DNA of 64,000 bases, taken from assembly GCA_020746875.1 (NCBI GenBank), contig JAGTJL010000007.1:2542001-2606000 (forward strand). Reading direction: 5' to 3'. The notes beneath the pieces are model-generated. The model was not told where the DNA came from. It saw only the letters and a list, made by a program, of their open reading frames with translations, and ran no database searches. The position numbers and the translations under genes were made by a program. The stretch is from Rhexocercosporidium sp. MPI-PUGE-AT-0058. Taxonomy: Eukaryota > Ascomycota > Leotiomycetes > Helotiales. This document shows positions 1-11,211 of this stretch, piece by piece. Within the stretch, counting starts at the first letter, position 1. Each line of letters starts with the position of its first letter.

Positions 1-360
1 TATTGTTCATCTAGAGAGGACAAGTGGCCACTTAAGTTACATGGAGTTTCTCTAGGCTTCTATAAGAGGCCTCTATCTATTTGCTAATTATGTGACATGA
101 CCAAAACTAAAAAATTATCTCCAAACATCTCTCTTGATCGGAATGCCAATGGGAACAAAATTGAGTGCAATTGATGTGCGTTTATCAGATTGGGGGTGGC
201 CAGCTATCTATTGACAGCCTTCCCGCCTTTGCCCGACACTTTTCACTGCTACTATATGCGCGCCTGCGTTTTGATGCAATTGCTACTGGCCTGGAAGGTT
301 CCTAAAGGGGGAGGATATGCTTAAGTAACCTACAACGAACTCTCAACCCAATATTTGGCC
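1..360. other. Left-edge non-coding flank
   Basis: No open frame with recognisable coding content is seen here. It lies just 3' of the HET-domain gene and probably holds its 3' flank. Confidence 0.4.
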
Positions 361-2616
361 TCATATCAAGTCAAGTTGTTGCAATTCGGGGGTAAATAGA
401 CATGTCCAAACTTTCCACCTTGACGAGTCGTCCGAGTTGACAGCCCCATAGTTCTGGTCGGTGACCTCATGGATCATTCCAATTCGACGGTATGTCTTAG
501 GCTCGCTCATGACTTCCGTCAATGCCAGAGCATGCCACGATCTATCTTCACGCCTGCCGTCAACCCAGTTGCCACATATCGCAATTGGCAGCATGAGTAC
601 TGTCGCTGTTCTCCGCCCCCAAAAAATGTCGGGATGGTCCGCTGAGAGCTCACCGATGACTTCGCCGTCTTCATTCGAATGGATCTGACCATCGCTGCAC
701 CACACGCATTGCAATCTTCCCGTGACTGTGAGCTTAGCATCACGCACTGCTCCGAAGCCGTTCTGCCCCAGTGGTGTTGCAGAAATAGAGAGGACTTCTA
801 TTAAGGGACCGAAACAATCGGGGGTATTGAAGAAGGTGCGATTATGAGTGCCACCAGAATATTCCACTGTAAACCGTGTATAGAGGCTGACACGTGTTTT
901 AACCCTCCTGTCGCAGCTGTACCATGACCAAGAGGGACCAGGGATAGAGGCTGAGTTCATAGAGCGTAGCGTTTCATTTTCTTCAGAGACTTTAAAGATC
1001 AAACCAAATACAACATCCTTTCGCCACAGTCCGGCGATGTACTCGTCGTCAAGTTTCGCAGCAAACCTCGATGCAATGCCAGAAAGTGCCGGCAGACGAT
1101 CGCTGCCATGGGTCAAACACAGGTTGCTGTATGTATAGATCATGCTATACCACTTTGATAAGCCTTCTCCATATGTCTTGAATTCCGTGGTATCTTTTGG
1201 TGCATGGAAATGGGTGCCTACACGCACCGAGGATAGATTGAGGGTCACACGAAGGTGCTCGTCAAACTGTGCAGTGCAACATTCAAAAAAAAGGCTATCT
1301 CGGCCAAAATAAAGCCAGCGAGGGGATAAAAGGTGTTCCTGCAAGACCCACGCTCTTTCTGCAAGTGGCGAGTCGTCCCAATCAACTCGGCCATTGTTCC
1401 AATCGTAAGGATAGAAGACACGAATTGGGTCTGGATTTGTCGTACCGGGCCAGAAAACCGGAATGTCACACCAAATTTCTGCCGGAATGGGATGCAGTCC
1501 ACGGGAGAAACCTGCGTGGCAGTCGTTCGCAAAGGGTGCTGCAAGAGTGAAGGCGCAATTGCTGTAAACCGCTGCCATAGAAGCGCACTCCCGTTGCCAG
1601 TCCGCATCATCATCTTGTACGATGCAGTAACTATCGATCCAGATATAACGATATCCGAGCAAGCGAACGATATTCAGCGCGTCCCGGAATGTTTTGGGCA
1701 TTAAATTCAAGGGCATGGAAAGCAGTTGGCTTGAGAGATTTGCTTTAGTCGTTGATGGCGGTTTAGATTTGCCCCAGCAATGGCTGAGAGTGGCATACTG
1801 ACCCCTTTGACCGCGAGTCTCAACCAGCCGCGGTGCTACACCATTGCTGGGCTCTCCAATATCAATGAGGCGAGTCGGAAGGTTGGATTCGAAGATTGGC
1901 GGACAGCTGCGATGTTTGGACTGGCATTGCATTAGCCAACCCCGACAAAGACCAGTATCCGTATGATTGAGAAGATTGCGAGTCCCGATATTTTCCGGTG
2001 AAGAGTCAGATGCCGTCACACCCAGCGCGACAGTCGAATTTCTGGGTCCGTACCGGAATCCTGATACTGCACCATTGTGAGGAGCATAGTCCTGATGGAT
2101 ATCATCGACTGTGATTCCCCAAACTAAGCACGGCCCCAACTCTTCTTCGTGCCTTCTGGCCGCACCAAACGCCCGTTTCGCCTTCTTCTTCTTCTTCTTG
2201 GAATCATTTGCTTCAAATGTGCCCCACGGTTCCGGCTCCTGTAGTCTCAGCGGCTGCTGGAGAACTTCCAAGAAGAAGAGACATATGGGACAACCTTGCA
2301 AGGCGGATGCCCGGAGATAGGCAATGGATGGTTGATGCACAACCTCAGCTCTACCAGAATAGAGCACCTTGCTGTCCGGCCCATCGTCATTCCATCTGCT
2401 CGGATCAAACGCCAAGGCGAAATCTGTGTTCACGCAAACTTTGCAAATGCAGCCTTTTTCTCCCATATTCAGAGACATTCGTAAGGAGAGTGTGGAGTGT
2501 CTAGGTAAGAGATTGGAGTGCGAAGTTACAAGGCTCGAAACCGTGGCAAAAAGCAAAGCTAGGTAGTCGTTATTTAGCCTCGTTTGCAACGAGTGGAATG
2601 CTCGAGAAACCTGCAC
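361..2616 (-). CDS. HET-domain (heterokaryon incompatibility) protein
   Basis: A single long frame encodes up to 751 residues with no intron needed. Around residue 272 it carries the HET signature YATLSHCWG, followed about 50 residues later by RYIWIDSYCI with the QDD and AVYSNC motifs, the standard order of the HET domain. The N-terminal part has a cysteine-rich segment (CICKVC, then GCPICLFF) common in this family, and a lysine run of six near residue 140. The most likely start is the methionine near 2478 (MSLNMGEKGC), because the first 46 residues look unlike the family; the upstream ATG at 2616 is the alternative. HET proteins take part in non-self recognition and programmed cell death between fungal strains, but most copies have no assigned role and nothing here gives a specific partner. 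Confidence 0.88.
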   Translation of the reverse strand: MQVSRAFHSLQTRLNNDYLALLFATVSSLVTSHSNLLPRHSTLSLRMSLNMGEKGCICKVCVNTDFALAFDPSRWNDDGPDSKVLYSGRAEVVHQPSIAYLRASALQGCPICLFFLEVLQQPLRLQEPEPWGTFEANDSKKKKKKAKRAFGAARRHEEELGPCLVWGITVDDIHQDYAPHNGAVSGFRYGPRNSTVALGVTASDSSPENIGTRNLLNHTDTGLCRGWLMQCQSKHRSCPPIFESNLPTRLIDIGEPSNGVAPRLVETRGQRGQYATLSHCWGKSKPPSTTKANLSSQLLSMPLNLMPKTFRDALNIVRLLGYRYIWIDSYCIVQDDDADWQRECASMAAVYSNCAFTLAAPFANDCHAGFSRGLHPIPAEIWCDIPVFWPGTTNPDPIRVFYPYDWNNGRVDWDDSPLAERAWVLQEHLLSPRWLYFGRDSLFFECCTAQFDEHLRVTLNLSSVRVGTHFHAPKDTTEFKTYGEGLSKWYSMIYTYSNLCLTHGSDRLPALSGIASRFAAKLDDEYIAGLWRKDVVFGLIFKVSEENETLRSMNSASIPGPSWSWYSCDRRVKTRVSLYTRFTVEYSGGTHNRTFFNTPDCFGPLIEVLSISATPLGQNGFGAVRDAKLTVTGRLQCVWCSDGQIHSNEDGEVIGELSADHPDIFWGRRTATVLMLPIAICGNWVDGRREDRSWHALALTEVMSEPKTYRRIGMIHEVTDQNYGAVNSDDSSRWKVWTCLFTPELQQLDLI

Positions 2617-3793
2617 TTACGCCACACCCGTGACCATTATAATACCACACACGTGATCAAACCTGGGAATCGTGACTTTGTAAACATAGCGAGCCCGGGC
2701 GTGAACATAGTATAGTTGTCGCTCGGCTAATTTATATTACTAAGCACCAAAACATGTCGCCGCCCTCGTACCGGAGTAACTCCCGAAATGCATTTTTTCC
2801 CTCTCTAAGTGTCTTTAAAATTTGGAGCTATGTTACTTAGTTATAGGACGTTTCCCAAAGTGCTCCGAATTCTGAAAACACCATAATAGTCGCGTTTAGG
2901 CAGGGGGGAACAGCCGAAGCGGTAATCGGTGGCGTGATTAAAACGATCGATAGCACTATCAACTATAGTCTTTTCTTTATTATTAAGTGGTCTCCTCAGA
3001 GGAAAATATTTAAAGAAAGTAATATATTAATAAGAACTTCGTAGACTAATAAAGGAAAAAGTTATGATTCCGAAACTATAGATTCGTCTCGTGACAGGGT
3101 GCGTCTCGGGACGCAGGGATTGACGTTACATTATTTCCTTCTTTATAAAGGGACCAAATCTTGGATTTTTAAACCGGAGTTAACTCCTTCCGCTTTGTTT
3201 TTAGTTCACGAGGCATTATTAAAAATTTAAAGATATATTATAAAAAGATCATTAAATAATTAAAATATATGTGCGTAGGGAGGAGTTAGAGTTTCTCGTT
3301 TAATTAAGCGAAAAGTGGCGCTCTTCAATTTCACCTGATTATACACCTTAAGATATTTGCCTTAACAACTGAGGATATTATGGAGAAATTTCTAGAATGT
3401 CAGATTGTGATTGTAAGGATAGACTTGCGGCCTTATATGGGCGTCTGAGACAATGTCAATCCCATTTTGTATTAAACAAACAAACAAATAAACAAGCAAA
3501 CAAGAACAGCCGACATTTGCTGCCTTCGCTATAAAAAAAAGAAGAAGAAGCACAGATGTGTGGAAATGGAGATTCATCTCATTAAATATTTGTACATCAA
3601 TATCGATCTGATGTAAAAGTGTTTATTATTAAGAGCAGAAGAAATGATCTAATACGCAGAAGACCTGGTTACAACCAAACAATAAAGGAAAGCGAGCACT
3701 TTGCCGACAACCAATCATCTCAGCCGTCTCTTCTCTTCTCTGGCTCCAAGTACGAGTATGAGATAAGCAACAGAGCGTGAATGATCTACTCGT
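2617..3793. other. AT-rich non-coding stretch
   Basis: No credible gene is seen. From about 2940 to 3400 the sequence is strongly AT-rich with many TTAA/TATA runs. An AAAC-type microsatellite lies near 3475-3510. The composition would fit an old repeat mutated by RIP, but no transposon reading frame can be recognised. Confidence 0.5.
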
Positions 3794-4917
3794 CTATGCC
3801 ACTTGCATCTCCGACCCCTCTGTCGCGCTCTTCCCGACCACCTTCCTCGCCTGCACAAACATCGACCCTGGATGTCCCACGTTCAACGCCACCACCACAA
3901 TCCCCATCATCACACTCTCCAACACAATAAAACTCGGCTGGTCCTGCATGATTGCATTGCTCCATCCCCCAGCCATCTCCGCAATCCGATAAACAAACCT
4001 TATCAACACAGCAGCGTACGCTACCACGATAGCACCAATGAGGATCTTGAACCGACGAGATTCACGCATGGCGCTTGCGGACTCATTGAACTCACCAGTG
4101 TGTTTGCGGATCCGGGCCCAGACGTCAAATGCCATGAGACCGAATATTAAAAGCGTGAAGACTTGGGATGCGAGACCGGCCATGATGATGTTGTTTCCTG
4201 TTGTGGTGCTGGAGCCATTGGCTGCGATGGCGGCTCCGATTCTGTGGAATTCTTAGGTCAGTCTGTGTTCAAGAACTTAAAGACGAAAGCGTGAAATTCT
4301 GAGAGAGATGTGGGATATGTACGATTGGATGATGATTGATGTGATATCAGAGGCGATGAAGATCCATGTGTACCACTTGGGTGCGAGACGAGAGAATTGG
4401 GACCCGTGGACTATGATACTTCGCAGATGTCAGTCAGACTCTTAGATAGGGTACTAAAGTAACGTACAGATGCTTGAGAGTCAAGTATATCCCAGCTGCG
4501 ATGAACGCTGGAGCTACCGTGATGCAAATGAGCTGGATTGCAACGCTAGGTATTTAAGTCAGAAAATCAATGCCAAATACCAGCAGTGGGCACATACAAG
4601 GCACCACTGAACGGATCGTTTCGAAGTAAGACTCTGCCTACGTATCCTGTTCCCGAATCAGCAAAAGGGCTGTACAAAATCAAGCATCATCTCTCACCAA
4701 TAGCCTCCATCACAGTGCCGATTGTCAGAACAGTGAGGAAACTCCAAGATTTTGTCATAATTCCTTGAACGAGGTGGGCAATGGCGGATAATCCGAAAAT
4801 GGCGATGAAGATGTAACTTGCTGCTGCTGAGGGGTAGTAGCCGTAGACTGATTGTTCGACAGTGCACGTATCTCTGGTACAGTCCATGAAATCTACCTCG
4901 CCAGTTGATGAAGACAT
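3794..4917 (-). CDS. RTA1-like membrane protein (lipid-translocating exporter family)
   Basis: Five exons on the minus strand assemble into a seven-helix RTA1-family protein. Exon 1 (4917-4698) starts MSSSTGEV and ends EAIG; it continues after an intron as YVGRVLLRNDPFSGAL, then VAIQLICITVAPAFIAAGIY, then WYTWIFIASDITSIIIQS, then the last exon (from about 4230 to 3794) with FRYRIAEMAGGW-like and MQDQPSFIVLES motifs near the C-terminus. The signatures YGYYPS, APAF.AAGIYLTLK and RIAEMAGG are characteristic of the RTA1 family (yeast Rta1, Rsb1, Ytp-like relatives). Members sit in the plasma membrane and are linked to sterol-drug tolerance and to sphingoid base movement. The substrate of this copy cannot be told from sequence. 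An upstream acceptor was rejected because it leads to a stop; acceptor GAACAG near 4657 keeps the frame. Confidence 0.88.
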
Positions 4918-5864
4918 CGTGTGTACTTGGCAGGTTACAGGAGTTGGAAAAGTAAGTGAGGTGAAGCTAGAAGAGGAGGGGAGACGAATGACAGAAGTAG
5001 ATTCATGGAAGTATATCGAAAAGCAGAGATATCTTGATGGTTCCGATGCTTGAGACTTACTGAGAAAGATACTCCATTATATATTCATTTCTATTAACAG
5101 ATAACTAGAAACGGTACATGAACTTCAATAGCTTCAAAAATTACGTCTCACTACGCATTCATCGTCGCGTCTTACAGTATTGTCATTATGCTGTTGATGT
5201 TCGAATATCACTTCGGCCTTTCCATTCGGCATCGATTCGCATTTCGCTCTTCGGCTTTTTGTCGACCAGCTCTACATAACTTTAGCGCCTCAAGGCTATA
5301 TCAAGAAGGATTGGCTCCAAGACGGGGACGCAAAAATGTCCCTATGCTTTTCGATCTATCCAATGGGGCCCAAGCACTTTGTGCCCGTATTAACTTGCAG
5401 ATTCCAGCCAATACCCTACCTTGCAACTACCACAAAGCTGCATAACCTGGAAATCTTACAGGTTACCTTGAAGCTGCGCCTCATAGGGCTGCTTTGCGAG
5501 AACTCCTTTATGTCCTTCTTTCGGGGATTTAAATAAGCGATCGGACGATATATGACCGCTTACGATGCCAGCAGGCTCCATTGATGGGAAACCAAATGGT
5601 TGCTCTCCCTTCGTAAAAAAAATACCAAGGAATGTTGAGTTGTACTTTCAGAGGAGGCTGAGGCTGGTGCTTACGTACCTGCTGACGGAGATCGCGTTAA
5701 TCTAATATCTTGGCCGTTCAGGCTCCTGATAGCAGAGTTTCATGTATCCCCATTCAAAGTTGCAATCTGTGTTTTTTCTTCAAGCTTATTTCCAACAAGC
5801 TTGAAATTATGCGTGGCAAAACAGGAACAAGTCTCTGAACACATAGCTATCATGACTGTGCCTG
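4918..5864. other. Intergenic region
   Basis: Contains the presumed promoter of the divergent RTA1-like gene. Several short frames occur, none with recognisable coding content. Confidence 0.4.
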
Positions 5865-6210
5865 ATGGATATTCCGTACCGTCGGAAACCACACAACAAA
5901 AGCAGACAGGGCTGCAAGCGATGCAAATCGAAGAAATCAAGGTACGCCAAATTCAATTATCATTGAAAACTTACTCACGAACTAGCAGTGCGATGAATCG
6001 AAACCCACATGCGGAGGCTGCAAAAAATATGGCCTTGACTGCGAATTCGCCCTGGCCAAACAACGGAAATCCCCACGGCCAGCAATCATCATTCCATTGA
6101 GATGTAGAAGCGAGTCAACTGAACACCCCAGAGCTATATCAATGAACTCACCCAGTGATCGACTTCTTGAACTCAGACTCATGCATCACTTCACCGTGGT
6201 GTGTGCGTAG
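5865..6210 (+). pseudogene. Remnant of a Zn2Cys6 transcription factor gene
   Basis: The ATG at 5865 opens a frame MDIPYRRKPHNKSRQGCKRC, a typical Zn2Cys6 lead-in. After a good intron (5942-5988, GTACGC...AGCAG) the second half of the cluster follows as CDESKPTCGGCKKYGLDC. All six cysteines can be found. The first exon is one base short: 77 nt, and only five residues instead of six would separate cysteines 2 and 3, so the two halves are out of phase. The frame of exon 2 continues through an LLELRLMHHFT motif seen after the zinc cluster in many such regulators, then meets TAG at 6208. The rest of the usual 400-700 residue protein is not recognisable. A sequencing error could explain the phase error but not the missing body. 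Confidence 0.72.
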
Positions 6211-6599
6211 ACGCTATGCCGCTTCATCGAACCATGGACACTCCGTGAGGCAAATAATCGAGACGCCGGAACAAGATTGGTTGTGCCATTCCACGAGCCT
6301 GTTCGCGGCGGGCGCATCTTCATTCCGCCTTCGTCGCCCTCGCGCAGATGTCGGTGGAAGTCTTGTACAGTATCAAATGGCCCGTGATGCGATCCCCAGA
6401 GAGTAAAGAAGCGAGAGTGGAACTTCTAGTGCTTTCATCTTTTTAAACAAAATCTTTCCTTAGCAAAGCAAAAAGGAAGATCTTTTGACTCCCGTTTACT
6501 AAACCATTCGCTTCTAAGAAGGAGCCTTCCTACCAAACACTATTTGGAGACTTCGAATTTTCTCCCCACAAGCATCGTGAAAGAATCTAGAAGTTTGCT

Positions 6600-7590
6600 C
6601 TAGCCAAGTCACGCGTTGTTGCTCTGTTTTAACATTGCAAGGACTAATTATGTCAAGAGTGCTGGATTGGATGTCTATACTATAAAGGCCAACAGGAAAA
6701 GACTAATTCTTCTCTACGTTAGCCACAAGTCACGTCAGGTTGCGCTAAAGTACTACAAGCTCTCTTTTGGTGCCATTAATAGCAAGCCAAAGTACTTCGA
6801 TTTTAACTTCGATGCTTCTCTGGGGTGTCGATCCTGATTTTTTCGATAAGATGCCGTACCTTAAGGATAACTTAGCAAAATTCTAGAACCTTGCTATTAT
6901 TAACACTAGTCTTGTAGCCAACAATAATCATTTTGTACACCTTTACCACTTTACTAACCTGAAGACACTTCTAGTCGAGAAGCCATACGATAAGTACAAT
7001 CCATCTAACAAAGAGAACTTCTATAAGATATTTGAGCTTGCTGTAAGCCAACTTGTTATGTAAAACACTGTCAAACCAGTTCAAGCTAAAGCTTCTGCAC
7101 CCGCTAAGTCGGAGGAAAGAAATTAAGGAGTTAGTACCAAAGTTGCAAACCGATCGGTGGATTCAGTCATAGAGAATAATAACGTTTAAGTTGATCAAGC
7201 AGTCGACACTGGCTCAGCTACTAATGGCACTTTCGCTGAGAAGAGTAGGAATCATAATGCTAATTCTCCTAACAGTAACGTTAAGACAATATCAGAACTT
7301 AGATCTATAATCGGCCAGGTTCTTGTGAGGTTCCTAAATTAGGCAGGTACTTAAGTTTACCATGATACGATGCTCTAGATTTGCCTGAATGGAGAAACTT
7401 TATTGACGAGCTACCCGGAATCGAAAAGTTGTGGCATAGTGGTTTGCGAGCAGATTACACCCCGAAAACTCAAAGATATTGGTGTGTTTAGCAAATGGGG
7501 GCCGAAAAATGAGAGTTTGACCCCTGAATCCCCTCCCAAAGAGTTTCGCATTCGCACGTGCCGACTAACATTATGCGCCTCTCTCTGACA
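6600..7590 (+). pseudogene. Decayed 2EXR-domain-like gene
   Basis: A frame at 6616-6837 contains VSHKSRQVALKYYKLSFG followed by KPKYFDFNFD, the pattern of the fungal 2EXR domain (LPxEIR...VsreSRxxAL.hY...YFdf..D). Downstream, in another frame, come DFFDKMPYLKDNLAKF, NLAIINTSLVANNN and FTNLKTLLVEKPYD, a natural continuation of such a protein, then several stops. At least two frame changes and multiple stops show the gene is broken. The start of the domain is also missing. Function of 2EXR proteins is not established. Confidence 0.55.
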
Positions 7591-7691
7591 TTTGACCCCG
7601 CGACCTCATCTCCTTGTTGCAACAACCCTCTCAACCTCGAAGCTTTCTCGTTCAGGTCGATCACCCGAAATACGTCGATTAATCAAACAAG

Positions 7692-8524
7692 ATGCAACCC
7701 CGTTCCTCCACTCCGAAAATACCTGAGGGCAGGATAGCCTCTGACTTGGAAAACCAAAGGGTGCACTTTGAAGTCATCGGAGATGACAAAATGAACTGGA
7801 GGTTGAGGAACATGGTGCGTCGAAGAATTAAAAATGAACCCGATGACGTTCAGTCTTAGCTTTCAGAGCCTAGAGCTAATATATGTTATGTTCTTGGCAG
7901 TATGAGTACGGTTCCTTCCCTACAGAATATGACCCTATGGCGATGAATTTGAAAGGACGAGACGACAAGGCCAAGCACGTTCAGATAAATGGCACTGAGT
8001 ACCTGGTCGTTGTTACCGAGTTGAATCAAGATTCACTCGATACATATTGGTTCCAACTCTGGTATATGACTTCTGTCATTGTTCTTACTTACGATGTCTC
8101 TTCGAAAGCGTCATTTGAAAACATGAAAAAGACCTACAATATGATCCCCCCTCCAAAGGATGGGAAGCTACGTCTTGAGCCGGGTCAACCTAATCCCGCC
8201 CCATACTACTATCTTTTCGTGCTCGCGAAGTGCTACCCCGTAGTCATCATTGGATGCAGATGTCCTGAGGACAACCCCAGAGAAGTTGATAAAGAGGATG
8301 TGGAAGCGTTCGTCCTTCAGCATCCAGAATGTAAATTTGCTGGAGAATGCATGCCCAAGGAGGGCGTCAACGAGAATGTTGACGAGGTGTTCCGATTTGT
8401 CCTGGAGGTGTACCACGAGCTCCGCAAGCAGGCTAGGCGAGAAGAAGATCTCTACGTCGAAGCGCCCGCTCTTGAGGATAATCTAGACCTCTGGAGAGGA
8501 AGAGGAAGAAGAGGTCGTGCATAG
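7692..8524 (+). CDS. Degenerate Ras-like small GTPase-fold protein
   Basis: Two exons (7692-7814 and 7901-8524) encode 248 residues; the intron is GTGCGT...GGCAG and the phase is kept. The order of elements mimics a Ras GTPase: a first strand HFEVIGDD where the P-loop should be, an EYDP stretch like switch I (near residue 51), VIVLTYDVSSKASFENM like the Ras strand-4/helix-3 region (LVYDVTSRESFE), and a C-terminal helix before an Arg/Gly-rich tail. The nucleotide-binding residues are missing: no GxxxxGK[S/T], no DxxG at the TELNQD position, no NKxD (GCRCPED instead), and no CaaX box. So it is unlikely to bind GTP normally. It lies between broken genes but has an intact frame. Ras-like ancestry is inferred from pattern only. 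Confidence 0.6.
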
Positions 8525-9110
8525 TACACTAAGTAGGTCGATTCTGTCAATTTCTTGCAGTTGCGTGACTCACCCTTCTAAAGTCAGGATGAGAGGTTCG
8601 TTTATATATATGTGGAAGAGTTTCTAATACTCCTAAAGCCTTCGATATTCACGTGATATGAAGATCACATGAAATCTAACAGATTCAAGGAGAGCAGGCA
8701 ACTGTGGACAATGGGGTGTGATATATCCCAGCAACCACAACAATGAGCTGGCGAATGCATTCATCAGCTCGGCAATCACTAGTTTAAGGTTGGTCGGTGA
8801 GGTATATCGATCCCAATCCTCTAACTTAGGAGCCATGTTTTGGGCATTTGAATTCATATCAGACGCGCAATTTGACCAGCTTAGAAATTGAACACCACAG
8901 GTAATTGACAGAACCCGCTTAGATATACGTCGAGAAGACTGACTGAAGTGAAGCCTGAAATCGAATCTTACGAGAGACCATTGGTACTGCCTGGAAAAAG
9001 CAAACCCCAGACCCACCAGCAGCAGCTCAACGAGACACAGTAGCAGACAGAGCAGAGGAAACGAATCTTCGAAACGACTATCGATATCAGAGATCACTGA
9101 CGCACGAGAG
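8525..9110. other. Intergenic region with an uncertain minus-strand frame
   Basis: A minus-strand frame (9142-8633) would encode 169 residues with one hydrophobic segment (LLCLLLCLVELLLVGLGFAF). No family is recognised, and its 5' part overlaps the subtilase remnant on the other strand, so I do not call it a gene. The missing N-terminal half of the subtilase is not visible here. Confidence 0.35.
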
Positions 9111-10200
9111 ATGGTATCCTTGTCAACACCTCCAGGCGCCAAGGACTATGACGTTGATGTGTGGGCGCCATCAGCAGATTTGTTTTGCGCTGATGATAAG
9201 AATCAGGTGGTTAAAGACTTTGTTAATTTGCGAGCTGGAACATCTTACGGTGAGCAATATCCCAATACTGACTGACATACTTACCTGCTAACACATTGAT
9301 AAAGCTTCTCCTCTTGTCGCCGGTCTTGAGGCCTATTTCAAAACTGTGAACTTGACCTTTCCCCGGCCCAGGTGAAGCAAAAAAAATCAAAAGCCTGTCA
9401 CATTCGAGAAACCCAGGCCAGGAATGGCCGAAGTTCACGCCGATGGTTTTGGGTCTGGAATGAACAAGGATGTTTAAATCGCGCACGTCCAGGTGTAAGA
9501 AGCCTGGATCCTCTGCACTTTGCCATGGCTGGAAATATCTCAGACCTTGCTCTGGAAATGAGGTAGAATCTTCCTTCTGGGTGTTCTATCGACCCCGAGG
9601 GACACAAATCTAGCAAATGCGCCCATAGGCGGCGGGCCAACTTTTGTCTTTGAGACAGGCCCAGTACCAGGTCCGACGTGTGTAAGTGGGTGTGGAGATC
9701 TCTGCACCGGAGCTGTGTTTTGTTCAGCACCCGGGCCAAACCCAGCCAACCTGGACTTCTTCGATCCTTTGGACCCCCGAAGCCCCTAGGATCCTTCAAA
9801 TCCTCAGTACACGCCACAACCACAAACGTACCGACATCCAAGCTGACTAGTACAACAACTCCGATCACAAGCACTCCAACGACAGCGCCGACAGGACCCC
9901 AACTGTTACTCGAGATTTACTTGGATTTTTCTTGGCCTAGAGTGATGACGGTAATGACTGGTACTTCTTTGATGCGCGATCAGACGTCGGGGGGTCTAAT
10001 GCACCTTGCACAACGAAAGCCACTCTCAAAACTAAGGCTCCACGCAATCTTGAGGCTGGTACGCAAACTTATCCGGACGGCGTCTTCAAAATGAATAGTC
10101 ATGGTTTGGATTGTACTTACGCAAGTACTGCTATTGGAACTTTGAGTTGTCCGGGTAAACAAACAACCTGCGAGAGTTGATTTCAGAAGTTTGAGTGTCC
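9111..10200 (+). pseudogene. C-terminal half of a subtilase (peptidase S8), broken
   Basis: The plus strand encodes VDVWAPSADLFCADD, an intron (donor near 9249, acceptor near 9304), and GTSYASPLVAGLEAYF, the catalytic-serine block of subtilisin-like proteases (GTSxASPxVAG). Downstream, in shifting frames, come FVFETGPVPGPTCVSGCGDL with CTGAVFC and a Pro/Thr-rich stretch, then a cysteine-bearing tail with NDWYFFDARSDVGG, TYPDGVFKMNSHGLDCTY and GTLSCPGKQTTCE. This tail resembles C-terminal extensions found on secreted fungal proteases and glycosidases. Stops after the catalytic block and in the linker break the frame. The Asp and His catalytic regions are absent. It is a remnant, not a working protease. 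Confidence 0.7.
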
Positions 10201-11203
10201 ATTTATTTCTAATTTTAGAGACATTATGATATGGGAGGGAGTATACTATTGGACCTAAGGAGGGAACGGTATCCTGTGCGAGTGATGTGATCGGCTCTAT
10301 ATTTCACTTCTTAGTGGAGGTTGTTAGTTATTAATCATAGTAAGTCCTGCGATCCTCATGTTACGCGGCCTTGATCTTTACATCTCTCAATACAACAAAC
10401 CTTGTTAAAATTCATCACTTCACTTTCCAAAGTTCTAGTATCATAGTCGTCAACAAAAAACGCCAACCATAGTTTTAGGTATAACTAACTCACTTGTTCG
10501 CTTTCAAGACATACCAAAAGGAACAATGTGCTTGCAATTAAAAAAGTGTCAAACCTTCGTGTCTAAATTTCTAAGTCCATATAACCATTTCAAGCTGATG
10601 TTATTCGTAGCGCAAGGGGCATTTGGTGTCTCTCGCTTAAGATAGGGGCGGTGTAATTCTAGGTAAACAATAACAATGCCTAGCTGCAGTAGCTCTTGAA
10701 AAACAAGAATCAAAGGCGCTATTACTGAATCTGCATACTTAGCCAACATGATTTAAGCTTATTGACTGCTTTTTCCGCGTAAGCAATGAAAAGCGTAATG
10801 GAAATCGGACGTTCAGGATAGTCTTAGAAACTCCAGCTAACGGAGCTCTACAGTGCGGAAATATGCTCGAGCCGTTCAAAATTGGCGTATTATTCTTACT
10901 AAAGCGCTCCCGAAGGAGATTATGAGACGCTATGTTGCTAAGCAAAGGTGGCGGCTTTTGTTCTAGAGTATCCACATTACGCAGAAACGCAAATCGCACG
11001 TCATCTTAGTGCAGCCTTTTCCAAATTTTCACATAAATTCGGAGCCCAATGGCAATTCAACAGAGTGAATTCTTGAAGACAGAATCCAAATAATTTAGAA
11101 GCATAAAGAAGAACTGTTCCCGATACTTCGGGTGCGCTCATCTCTAATGAGTATGCCAGTATGAGACAGATTTTGGGATACATCACGTCCTCTTATTTGG
11201 GGC
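10201..11203. other. Non-coding stretch
   Basis: Only short frames without recognisable content are present; AT-rich from about 10320 to 10560. Confidence 0.4.
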
Positions 11204-11211
11204 TTGTATTT

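Noticed and set aside
8633..9142. 169-residue minus-strand frame with a hydrophobic segment
   Set aside because: Overlaps the subtilase remnant, and no family features are visible.
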